From: G963668605 sp963668605
GTDB lineage: Bacteria; Acidobacteriota; Terriglobia; Bryobacterales; Bryobacteraceae
Direction of reading: 5' to 3'
DNA: 64,000 bases
Assembly (NCBI GenBank): GCA_963668605.1
Contig: OY764903.1
Location: forward strand, 744,001-808,000
Shown: in pieces, positions 9,953-16,889 of the stretch
Layout of the letters: the number at the start of each line of letters is the position of its first letter
Numbering within the stretch: the stretch's first letter is position 1
Program-made: the position numbers and the translations under genes
Notes under the pieces: generated by a model
Told to the model about the DNA's origin: nothing
The model's database searches: none
Seen by the model: only the letters and a program-made list of their open reading frames with translations

Positions 9953-10041
9953 CCGAGCCCGAAGGGCGAAAGAACATAGCCCACGGCGTGAGCCGTGTGG
10001 AATCGCGTGTTGAGAGACATCGAGCCCCGGAACGGGGCGAA
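9953..10041 (+). repeat. Left REP-type repeat flanking the RAYT gene
   Basis: This repeat contains two small palindromes in order: CCCACGGCGTGAGCCGTGTGG (about 9980-10000) and GCCCCGGAACGGGGC (about 10024-10037), preceded by CCCGAAGGGCGAAAG. The same modules recur in inverted orientation at 10510-10600, just beyond the other end of the transposase gene. The repeat ends 10 bases from the transposase stop codon. Such pairs are the expected substrates of REP-associated tyrosine transposases. Confidence 0.8.
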
Positions 10042-10050
10042 AGGCTGGTC

Positions 10051-10503
10051 TCAGCCCCAGCGGTCGCGCATATCGTATGCCAGGCCATGCTTCCTTAGGA
10101 ATGTCAGAAATTCCTCTTGGAACGAAACCCGGCGATGGTGCTCTTGCTGCGCCACAATGTAGTTTTTCACATCAGCCGCCCAGGATCCACTTACCGTGAA
10201 GGCACCGTATCCGGCCTGCCAGCCGAAGCGCTTGTGCTCCGGAAACTGTTCGTGTATCCAGCGAGACGAGTTGGTCTTCACGACCCTCATCAAGTCCGCT
10301 ATAGACTCCGTCGCAGCGACGTACACAAGAAGATGAACGTGGTCTGCTGGGCCATTAATGATCAGCGGAACACCCTTTCGTTCTCTGATAATGCCGGCCA
10401 TGTACGGGAACAGCCGGGCGGCAAGCCGAGGCGACAAGTCACAGGCACGGTTCTTCGTAGAAAAGATGGCGTGAACGAGCAAGGAAGCGAAGCTGTGCGG
10501 CAT
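10051..10503 (-). CDS. REP-associated tyrosine transposase (RAYT, IS200-like fold)
   Basis: A 150-residue Y1-type single-strand transposase. The start at 10503 (MPHSFASLLVHAIFSTKNR) fits the family; the frame extends upstream but that part lies within the flanking repeat. The HUH metal-binding motif is seen in ADHVHLLV near residue 60, and the nucleophile tyrosine is probably in NYIVAQQEHH near residue 120. The gene is bracketed tightly by two inverted palindromic repeats, the arrangement called a REPtron, in which a domesticated transposase acts on genome-wide REP sequences. Catalytic residues appear intact. It sits between topA and the molybdenum-enzyme operon, with no sign of co-transcription with either. 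Confidence 0.9.
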   Translation of the reverse strand: MPHSFASLLVHAIFSTKNRACDLSPRLAARLFPYMAGIIRERKGVPLIINGPADHVHLLVYVAATESIADLMRVVKTNSSRWIHEQFPEHKRFGWQAGYGAFTVSGSWAADVKNYIVAQQEHHRRVSFQEEFLTFLRKHGLAYDMRDRWG

Positions 10504-10509
10504 AGACTT

Positions 10510-10600
10510 ACGCCCCGTCCCGGGGCTCCGTGGCCGATCCGATGTATCCCCACGGCTTGCGCCGTGGGCTATGGTCTTTCGCCCTTCGGGCTTGGCGGAG
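10510..10600 (-). repeat. Right REP-type repeat flanking the RAYT gene (inverted copy)
   Basis: An inverted counterpart of the repeat at 9953-10041. Read on the minus strand it gives CCCGAAGGGCGAAAG, then CCCACGGCGCAAGCCGTGGG, then GCCCCGGGACGGGGC, which ends about seven bases before the transposase start codon. The match is strong in the two palindromes and in the 15-base leader, and weaker in the linker between them. Confidence 0.8.
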
Positions 10601-10681
10601 GACCACTTCAAATAGATAGTGGACCGCCAAGCACCGACTTGCCGCGGATTCCAGCCCGCAACATCATCACTCGGTCTCAAC

Positions 10682-12487
10682 CTACAGCTTGAAGGGTAGG
10701 CTGGTGAGCCGTTTGCCAGTGGCCGCGAACACGGCGTTTGCAATTGCCGGCGCGGTCATCGTGATGGCGGATTCGCCCGCTCCCGCGGCGGGAATATCGC
10801 GCCTGTCAATCAGGCGGATCTCGATCTCCGGAATATCCGCGAAGCGCGGCACGCGGTAGCCGGCGAGACGGCGCGTGAGCTGTGCCGTCGCGTCGAATCG
10901 CACCTCTTCAAAGAGAGCGCCGCCAATGCCAAAAATCAGCGCACCAGTAATCTGGTTGTGCAGATTGCCTGGATTCAGGATCGCTCCGTAATCGCCCGCG
11001 AAGGTAAAACGCTTCAGCCGGATCGTGCGGCCATCGATCTCCACTTCGGCTCGCATGGCGATGCGGGCGCCTTTCTCGATCGTGCAGGCCAGTCCGCCCG
11101 GACCCTTGCCCAATTTCTTGAGCACCGCGCGCAGCCGTTCGTCGGCGATGTTGCGCATGCGGAAATCCCAAGAATCCAGCTTCAGCGCGGCGGCGCAGTC
11201 CTCAATGTGGGATTCACGTGCGAAGACATTCGCGACCGCGGCCAGCGAGCGGTAAGATCCTTGCCGCACGGGCGATGGCGCGCGGTGAAACTCACAGGAG
11301 ATGTTGGGCGTGTCATAGGGCGTAGGCAGCCCGGCCGCACCGGAATTGTAGTTGCGGTGCACCCAGGCGTCCAGTCTGCCGTCCGCTCTCGCGGCGCTTT
11401 CGATCTCCAATAGTGCCGCCGGCCGGTGGTAGGCGCAAGTGAACTCCTCTTCGCGCGTCCAAGCGACCTTTACGGGCCGGCCTGCGACGCGCGCCAGGCG
11501 TGCCGCCTCGATTTCGCATTCACCCTTCTGCTTGCTGCCGAACGCGCCGCCAGGACCGATGGTGACGATGCGAACTTTCGATTCGGGCAGGCCCAACGCC
11601 GTGGCCACTTCGGCACGAATTGGAAACGGCGTCTGTGTTCCGGTGCGGATCTCCACAGCGCCGTCGCTCCAGATCGCCAGCGCCGCGTGGGGTTCCATGG
11701 GCGTGTGCGCGATGTAGGGCAGCCAGTATCGCGATGTGAGTTTGTGCCCGGCCGAGGTCAGCGCGCCTGCCGCATCGCCCCGCCTTGTGAGCGGCGGATA
11801 GCGTGTGTTCTTCTGTTCCACGGGCGGCGTGGAGTTGGCCTTGAACCACGCAGCCAAAGCCACATGGTCCGACGGCGCTACGGCAAATGGCTGCGGCTCC
11901 CACACCGCTCGAATCGATTTCGCGGCGCGTTGCGCGGTGGTTGGGTCCGGCGCGAGCGCGGCGATGAGATCTCCGTCGCGCACGGCGGGACCATCAACGG
12001 AAAGGAGTTTGGCGCGATAATGCGGCGCCCTTACGACGCTTGCGTAGAGCATGTGTTCCACATGCAAATCGCTGGGAAACTCCAGCGCGCCCGTGACGAC
12101 CTCGTGGCCGCGCACGTTCGGAACCGTCGTGCCGAGCACTTTCCATTCCGCGGGCGGAGTCAGCGGGCCGCCGCGCAAATCGGCCGCCGCCTGCCGAAAG
12201 ACCGGCACGTTGAGCGGCGTGGTCAGGCTGGCGTATGTGCCGCCGTCGTCGGGACACAGCGCGGTGTCGCCCATCACCAGCTTTATCCGCGCCACAGGCA
12301 CGCGCAGTTCCTCGGCGACGGCTTGGGTCAACTCTGTGCGCGCTCCCTGGCCCAGTTCGACCTTGCCCGTATAGACGGTGACCGCGCCGTCCTGTGCCGT
12401 TTGAATGCGAACGGGGGTTCCGGCGAAGAGGAAGACACCCGCGCCCAACGATTGGAACGCTTCGCGCCGCGTAATCCGCTCAGCCAC
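10682..12487 (-). CDS. Molybdopterin-binding subunit of a xanthine dehydrogenase-family oxidoreductase
   Basis: Large catalytic subunit, 601 residues from a GTG start at 12487. This start is supported by AAAGGAG six bases upstream and by an 8-base overlap with the 2Fe-2S gene. The N-terminus (ERITRREAFQSLGAGVFLFAG) resembles a twin-arginine signal, implying export after cofactor loading. Recognisable features are GKVELGQGARTELTQ, the GGAFGSKQ loop, and GAGESAI near the C-terminus carrying the catalytic glutamate (about E572). The subunit is shorter than the roughly 700-residue IorB-type proteins. Paired with a single 2Fe-2S subunit and no FAD subunit, it resembles IorAB-type aldehyde or N-heterocycle hydroxylases. 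The substrate is unknown. Confidence 0.88.
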   Translation of the reverse strand: MAERITRREAFQSLGAGVFLFAGTPVRIQTAQDGAVTVYTGKVELGQGARTELTQAVAEELRVPVARIKLVMGDTALCPDDGGTYASLTTPLNVPVFRQAAADLRGGPLTPPAEWKVLGTTVPNVRGHEVVTGALEFPSDLHVEHMLYASVVRAPHYRAKLLSVDGPAVRDGDLIAALAPDPTTAQRAAKSIRAVWEPQPFAVAPSDHVALAAWFKANSTPPVEQKNTRYPPLTRRGDAAGALTSAGHKLTSRYWLPYIAHTPMEPHAALAIWSDGAVEIRTGTQTPFPIRAEVATALGLPESKVRIVTIGPGGAFGSKQKGECEIEAARLARVAGRPVKVAWTREEEFTCAYHRPAALLEIESAARADGRLDAWVHRNYNSGAAGLPTPYDTPNISCEFHRAPSPVRQGSYRSLAAVANVFARESHIEDCAAALKLDSWDFRMRNIADERLRAVLKKLGKGPGGLACTIEKGARIAMRAEVEIDGRTIRLKRFTFAGDYGAILNPGNLHNQITGALIFGIGGALFEEVRFDATAQLTRRLAGYRVPRFADIPEIEIRLIDRRDIPAAGAGESAITMTAPAIANAVFAATGKRLTSLPFKL

Positions 12488-12941
12488 GGTGCGCTCCTTT
12501 CGCGGCCAGTCGAACGGCCTCCACGATACGCGGATAAGTTCCGCAGCGGCACAGGTGGCCTTCGAGACGCTCGCGGATCTGAGCTTCACCAGGCGAACGG
12601 TTCTCGCTGAGCAGCGCCGTCGATGCGACGATCATACCGGGCGTGCAGAAGCCGCACTGAAAAGCCTCAACGTCGAGAAAGGCCTGTTGCACCGGATGCA
12701 GCTTACCGTCCGCCGCGAGCCCTTCGATCGTGGTGATGCGTTTGCCCACGAGCGACACAGCCTTGACCATGCAGGAGTTCATTGCGCGTCCATCCACCAG
12801 CACTGCGCACGCTCCGCACGCTCCTTCGCCGCATCCGTACTTCGTACCGTTGAGCCCAAGATAATCGCGCAGAAAAACGAGCAGCGTCGTTTCCGGCGGC
12901 GCGCTGGCGGTGCGCTTGCGGCCGTTGACTGTGAGTGTCAT
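12480..12941 (-). CDS. 2Fe-2S subunit of a molybdenum hydroxylase
   Basis: A 153-residue electron-transfer subunit. The N-terminal plant-type 2Fe-2S cluster is formed by YGCGEGACGACAVLVDG plus a later MNSC; the C-terminal helical 2Fe-2S domain has CGFCTPGMI and CRCGTY. The ATG at 12941 follows a strong GGGAGGAG ribosome-binding site. It overlaps the molybdopterin subunit by 8 bases and starts 24 bases after the formylglycine-generating enzyme gene, so all belong to one operon. It passes electrons from the molybdenum site to an unidentified acceptor; no flavin subunit is encoded nearby. Confidence 0.93.
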   Translation of the reverse strand: MTLTVNGRKRTASAPPETTLLVFLRDYLGLNGTKYGCGEGACGACAVLVDGRAMNSCMVKAVSLVGKRITTIEGLAADGKLHPVQQAFLDVEAFQCGFCTPGMIVASTALLSENRSPGEAQIRERLEGHLCRCGTYPRIVEAVRLAAKGAHRG

Positions 12942-12965
12942 GGAGTTCCTCTCCTCCCGCAATTC

Positions 12966-13940
12966 TTACACGTCGCGCACGCAACGAAAGCCCAGGTTGG
13001 TGGTGGCGCTATCGGCGGTATTGGAGGTGCGCGCGGCCACGCGATAGCGGTTGCAGTATGACTTGTGGCACAGGTACGATCCGCCCTTCATCAGGCGCGC
13101 CTGCCCGGCGACGGGCCCCACGGGATTCACGCGCGTGGCATTGATGTGCCAGGTGGGGTGAAACCAATCCGCACACCATTCCCAGGCATTCCCCGTGATC
13201 CCATAGAAACCGTATCCGTTGGGCGGAAAAGCGGTCGCCGGGCAGACGGCGGTGTAGCCGTCTTCGCCCGTGTCGTGATTTGGGAACTCGCCCTGCCAAA
13301 CGTTAGACAGATGCACGCCGCCAGGTGTGAGTTCGTCGCCCCACGGATACTTCTTTTGTTCCGCTCCGCCGCGCGCCGCGTACTCCCATTCCGCTTCCGT
13401 CGGCAGGCGCTTGCCGGCCCACCGGCAAAAGGCGGCGGCATCATTCCAGGACACATGCACCACCGGATAGTCGAGCCGCGCTTCCACGTTGGTGTCCGGC
13501 CCTTCGGGGTGATTCCAGGCCGCTCCGTTGACCTTACACCACCAACTCGTCTGCGGCGCCGTGTTGTCGACGAGTCGTTTGTACTGATCGCGCGGGATGT
13601 GGCCCTGAAACACGAACGACCATCCGAACTTCTCGGACTCTGTCCGATAGGCCGTGGCGTTGACGAATTCGGCGAACTGGCGATTGCTGACCGGACAGCG
13701 GTCCATGTAAAACGGATCGAGCGTGACTTCGCGAATCGGACCTTCGCCGTCGCTGGGAAATCCCTCCGAGTCTTCGGTGCCCATCAGGAAACGTCCGCCA
13801 TCAAGGCGGATCATCTCCTCCGTGGAGCCGCCGCGCACAAGTACGCGTTCGGCGGAAGCCAGGCGCGAAGCGGTAAGTATCTCCGCGCGCTGTTTCCCCG
13901 GCACGCAACACGCCGGCGGCTGCACGATGTCAAAACTCAT
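12966..13940 (-). CDS. Formylglycine-generating enzyme (sulfatase-modifying factor family)
   Basis: A 324-residue FGE-sulfatase domain protein. The family signatures MIRLDGGRFLMGTED, PVVHVSWNDAAAFCRWAGKRLPTEAEWEYAARGG, GNAWEWCADWF and LGFRCVRD are all present. Unlike most loosely annotated SUMF1-domain proteins, it retains the two copper-binding catalytic cysteines, C291 and C296, in GGSYLCHKSYCNRYR, closely matching the corresponding segment of the characterised enzymes. It therefore probably converts a cysteine in sulfatases to formylglycine with oxygen. No sulfatase is in this window. Its start codon follows the PpiC stop directly (TAA then ATG), so translation is likely coupled. No signal peptide is seen. 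Confidence 0.9.
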   Translation of the reverse strand: MSFDIVQPPACCVPGKQRAEILTASRLASAERVLVRGGSTEEMIRLDGGRFLMGTEDSEGFPSDGEGPIREVTLDPFYMDRCPVSNRQFAEFVNATAYRTESEKFGWSFVFQGHIPRDQYKRLVDNTAPQTSWWCKVNGAAWNHPEGPDTNVEARLDYPVVHVSWNDAAAFCRWAGKRLPTEAEWEYAARGGAEQKKYPWGDELTPGGVHLSNVWQGEFPNHDTGEDGYTAVCPATAFPPNGYGFYGITGNAWEWCADWFHPTWHINATRVNPVGPVAGQARLMKGGSYLCHKSYCNRYRVAARTSNTADSATTNLGFRCVRDV

Positions 13941-14759
13941 TTAGACGCTGCCTGCTTTCTGGATTTGCACGTCGGCCTTGGCGCGCAGGTCGTCGAGATA
14001 CTCTTCGAGGATGCGCTGCCGCTTCTCTTCCATCAGGGCGTTCTCGATGTGTCCGCTCACCTCGGTGAGGTCGGCCGCGCCGGCCGCTTTGCGGTCGAGC
14101 ACGCGAAGAATGTGGAAGCCGAAAACGGTGCGGAAAATGTCGCTCGTCTGATTTGGCTCGAGCGCAAAGGCGACGTTCTCAAACTCCTCAACCATCTCGC
14201 CGCGCGAGAAATAGCCGAGGTCGCCGCCGTTGCCAGCGCAATCGGAATGCCGGTCGGCGAGTTCCCTGAAATCGGCGCCGGCGTCGAGTTCGGCTTTCGC
14301 TTCGGTAATCGCGGCGAGCGCCTGCTCCTCCGTCGTATTCTCATCGACGTTCTTGACGATGTGCGCCGCGTGGATCATCTCGGGCATCATGAACCGCTCT
14401 TTGTTCTTGCGGTAGTAATCGCCGATGTCTTTGTGGCGCGGCTTCTGTGCTTTCGAAGCGACCTTCTCGAGCAGGCGTTGCACGCGCGTCTCCACGTCGA
14501 CTTCCGGCTCGGCGCCTTCCGTTTGGGTGTCTTCCGGGCTGACGTCTTCCGCGCTGACGAGCGTCGCGTCTTTCATCGCTTCCTGGCGTAACAGGACGCG
14601 TTCGATCACCGTGTCGCGCGACCATTCTTTGAGCTGAATCTCGCGCGCTATGGGGTCCATGTCTCCCATGGCCTCTTCATAGCGGGGCCGGATCGCGGCC
14701 ATCTCGTCACGCACCACGGAATCTTCAATTGTTTCGCCGTTTACTAGTATGGGCATCAC
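13941..14759 (-). CDS. PpiC-type (parvulin) peptidyl-prolyl isomerase, NifM-like layout
   Basis: A 272-residue protein without a signal peptide. An N-terminal SurA/NifM-like helical region (residues 5-120) precedes a rotamase domain at about 125-225 (IHAAHIVKN, DFRELADRHSDCAGNGGDLGYFSRGEMVEEFE, GFHILRVLDR) and a short helical tail. It is the first gene of a four-gene operon with the formylglycine-generating enzyme and the two molybdenum-hydroxylase subunits. A cytosolic folding helper for these metalloenzymes is a reasonable inference but is not shown. Methionines 1 and 2 are adjacent; the first is used here. Confidence 0.85.
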   Translation of the reverse strand: MMPILVNGETIEDSVVRDEMAAIRPRYEEAMGDMDPIAREIQLKEWSRDTVIERVLLRQEAMKDATLVSAEDVSPEDTQTEGAEPEVDVETRVQRLLEKVASKAQKPRHKDIGDYYRKNKERFMMPEMIHAAHIVKNVDENTTEEQALAAITEAKAELDAGADFRELADRHSDCAGNGGDLGYFSRGEMVEEFENVAFALEPNQTSDIFRTVFGFHILRVLDRKAAGAADLTEVSGHIENALMEEKRQRILEEYLDDLRAKADVQIQKAGSV

Positions 14760-14775
14760 TTACAGGATATTGTAT

Positions 14776-14915
14776 TGCGGGGCCGCTCCGGGCGGAGGGT
14801 GGCTGAACCGGCCGAGGGGACGGTTGCGTTCCAGGGGGAACGCCCTCCGCGGATGCTTGCGACCCGCGCCGCCCGGAAGGCGGACCCCCAGGTCCGCAAC
14901 GAGCCCCCGGGCTCG
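14776..14915. other. Structured non-coding segment with a row of short perfect hairpins
   Basis: Between the PpiC start and tpiA there is about 300 bases with no supported gene. It holds a GC-rich segment with successive short stems: CTCC/GGAG around 14787-14798, GCGTTCC/GGAACGC at 14826-14843, GCGGACC/GGTCCGC at 14880-14897, and CGAGCCC/GGGCTCG at 14900-14915. Loops are two to four bases. No T-runs follow. It could be a structured leader, a decayed palindromic repeat, or chance in GC-rich DNA. A TACAAT hexamer at 15001-15006 is a possible -10 box for tpiA without a good -35. Confidence 0.4.
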
Positions 14916-15057
14916 TTTGGGGACTTACTGGGAAACTCACCGCTTGCGTTCCCGGCTCCTGCTTGTGACCCTCACGCCAGTTTCGGGACGGCCCATGGGC
15001 TACAATTAAGAGACACCGTTATCTGCTTGGAAGGAGCTCGCCCGCAAGGCAATACTT

Positions 15058-15807
15058 ATGAGAACACCACTGATGTCCGGCAACTGGAAGATGTACAAGA
15101 CGGCTGCCGAAACCACGCAATTCTTCGAGAAATTCAACCCGCTGGTGGCCAACAGCACCCACTGCGAGATCGTGATCGCGCCGACGTTCGTGAATATTCC
15201 GGCCGCCGTTGCCGCCACGCAGGGTACACGCATCGGCATCGGCGGGCAGAACCTGTATTGGGCCAAGGAAGGCGCATTCACAGGCGAAATTTCCGGCCCG
15301 ATGTTGAAGGCGGTTGGCTGCGGATGGGTCATCATCGGCCATAGCGAACGGCGCCAGTATTTCGGCGAGACCGATGCTACGGTTTTGCAGCGCACGCTTG
15401 CAGCTCTCGAAGCCGGACTGAAACCGATCGTCTGCGTCGGCGAGAAGTTGGAAGTGCGCGAGAGCGGCAAGACAGCAGAGTTGCTGACTTCGCAGTTCGA
15501 CGGCGGCATCGCCGGACTCACGCCAGAGCAGTTCGCCAAGATCGTGATCGCGTATGAACCGGTCTGGGCGATCGGCACCGGCAAGACCGCGACTCCGGAA
15601 ATTGCAGCCGATGCGCACCGCGTGATCCGCGCCTGCGCGACCGCGAAATTCGGCGCCGATGCGGCATCCAAAGTTCGTATCCTTTACGGCGGCAGCGTCA
15701 AGCCTGACAACATCAAGGTCCTGATGGCGCAGACGGAAGTCGATGGCGTGCTCGTCGGCGGCGCGGCGCTGGACGCAAATTCCTTCGCCTCAATCGTGAA
15801 TTTCTAA
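15058..15807 (+). CDS. tpiA: Triosephosphate isomerase
   Basis: A 249-residue glycolytic enzyme interconverting dihydroxyacetone phosphate and glyceraldehyde 3-phosphate. All key sites are visible: the substrate lysine in SGNWKMYK (K11), the catalytic histidine in IIGHSERR, the catalytic glutamate in AYEPVWAIGTGK with its flexible loop, and the phosphate-binding LYGGSVKPDN and VDGVLVGGAAL. The start is set by the family N-terminus MRTPLMSGNWKM. An AAGGAG lies about 20 bases upstream, further than usual. It is followed by a likely terminator. Confidence 0.97.
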   Translation: MRTPLMSGNWKMYKTAAETTQFFEKFNPLVANSTHCEIVIAPTFVNIPAAVAATQGTRIGIGGQNLYWAKEGAFTGEISGPMLKAVGCGWVIIGHSERRQYFGETDATVLQRTLAALEAGLKPIVCVGEKLEVRESGKTAELLTSQFDGGIAGLTPEQFAKIVIAYEPVWAIGTGKTATPEIAADAHRVIRACATAKFGADAASKVRILYGGSVKPDNIKVLMAQTEVDGVLVGGAALDANSFASIVNF

Positions 15808-15826
15808 GCTGCAAATCGAATCGAAT

Positions 15827-15860
15827 AACGGCGCGGAATGCCGGGCACGCCGCGCCGTTT
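15827..15860 (+). terminator. Rho-independent terminator after tpiA
   Basis: A 10-base-pair perfect stem (AACGGCGCGG with CCGCGCCGTT) encloses a 13-base loop and is followed by TTTGCTTT. It lies 20 bases past the tpiA stop and fits an intrinsic terminator. Confidence 0.7.
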
Positions 15861-15884
15861 GCTTTAGTGTCTTGCGTTAATACT

Positions 15885-15916
15885 CCCGGGGGCGGTCCAC
15901 CGGGACCGCCCCCGGG
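15885..15916. repeat. Perfect 14-bp-arm GC palindrome
   Basis: Arms CCCGGGGGCGGTCC and GGACCGCCCCCGGG surround the loop ACCG. There is no T-run. It sits between the tpiA terminator and the end of the convergent small gene, so it may be an extragenic palindrome or a transcription barrier. The rest of 15808-16015 has no gene. Confidence 0.6.
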
Positions 15917-16015
15917 TCCCCTGACCCGACCAAACCCGACCTAGGGGCCGGATTGCGGCTCAGGGGAGCCGCCTTCCGCAAGTCAGCGATCATTCATTAT
16001 CTGCGTCGCCCCAGA

Positions 16016-16327
16016 CTAGTCGAAATCGATGTCGCGCTTCGGAGGCGGCGCGTCCGGATTCTCTTTTGCCTGCTTGAGCAGTTCGTCGAACTTCTTGCTG
16101 AGCACGTCGGCGTGGCTCTTGTGTTGTTCAACGGACTTCATGAACGCGCTATCGCGGCGTTCCTTTTCCCCACGCTGATGTTCCACGGCGGCGCTGAAAT
16201 CCTCGAACAGCTTCGGCTTGGGCTTTTCCGTGAAAGTGATCACGGCTTGGGTCTCGGGGTCGATTTTGAGGGTCGCCTGGCAACACGGGCAATCCAACTC
16301 GAAAGATCCTTTGGTAGCTTTTGCCAT
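16016..16327 (-). CDS. Conserved small acidic/charged protein with an N-terminal CPCC motif
   Basis: A protein of 103 residues from the ATG at 16327 (another in-frame ATG lies at 16336). The N-terminal third reads MAKATKGSFELDCPCCQATLKID, half of a zinc-ribbon-like knuckle. The middle is helical and highly charged (HQRGEKERRDSAF and a coiled-coil-like KKFDELLKQAKEN), and the end is DAPPPKRDIDFD. I do not recognise a function. It is divergent from mscL, with the starts about 50 bases apart, so the two may share a control region. Confidence 0.7.
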   Translation of the reverse strand: MAKATKGSFELDCPCCQATLKIDPETQAVITFTEKPKPKLFEDFSAAVEHQRGEKERRDSAFMKSVEQHKSHADVLSKKFDELLKQAKENPDAPPPKRDIDFD

Positions 16328-16380
16328 ATCCTGCATCTTAGCGGATCTGCTAGTATCTATGGTGCAAAAGGAGGCCGTTC

Positions 16381-16818
16381 ATGCTTGACGATTTCAAAAC
16401 ATTCGTGATGCGAGGCAATGTAGTAGACCTAGCCGTAGGCGTTATCATCGGAGGCGCCTTCGGCAAAATTGTGGCGTCGTTCACCAGCGACGTTCTGATG
16501 CCGCCGCTCGGCATGGCGCTGGGCAAGGTCGACTTCACCAACCTGTTCATCAACCTGAGCGGAGGCAATTACGCCACGCTGACCGACGCGAAGAAAGCCG
16601 GCGCGGTGACGATCAACTACGGCGTGTTTACGAACACGATCCTCGATTTTATAATCGTGGCGTTCGCGATCTTCCTGCTGATCAAACAGATCAACCGCCT
16701 GAATAAACCCGCGCCGGCGGCTGCACCAACTACGAAGGACTGCCCCTTCTGTGCCAGCGCGATTCCGTTGGCCGCTGTGCGTTGTCCGCAGTGCACCAGC
16801 GAACTTTCGAAGTCTTAG
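16381..16818 (+). CDS. mscL: Large-conductance mechanosensitive channel with C-terminal zinc ribbon
   Basis: A 145-residue inner-membrane channel that opens under high tension to release solutes on osmotic downshock. MscL hallmarks are FKTFVMRGNVVDLAVGVIIGGAFGKIV (first membrane helix and gate) and TILDFIIVAFAIFLLIKQIN (second helix). After the usual linker the protein ends with CPFCASAI...CPQCTSEL, a treble CxxC zinc ribbon in place of the plain C-terminal helix bundle of Escherichia coli MscL. A strong AAAAGGAGG ribosome-binding site precedes the ATG. Confidence 0.95.
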   Translation: MLDDFKTFVMRGNVVDLAVGVIIGGAFGKIVASFTSDVLMPPLGMALGKVDFTNLFINLSGGNYATLTDAKKAGAVTINYGVFTNTILDFIIVAFAIFLLIKQINRLNKPAPAAAPTTKDCPFCASAIPLAAVRCPQCTSELSKS

Positions 16819-16889
16819 TCCGGTTCCCTCTCCACGGGGCCGCCTCGGCGCGGCCCCCCGCTTGCTAAAATCAAAGCAACACCTTTTTC

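Noticed and set aside
11426..12610. Antisense frame of 394 codons over the molybdopterin-subunit gene
   Set aside because: Composition is typical of a complement frame, and the minus-strand gene has strong motifs and a coupled start.
16819..16889. Search for a cobalamin riboswitch before metH
   Set aside because: The gap is only 71 bases and shows no B12-box-like sequence.
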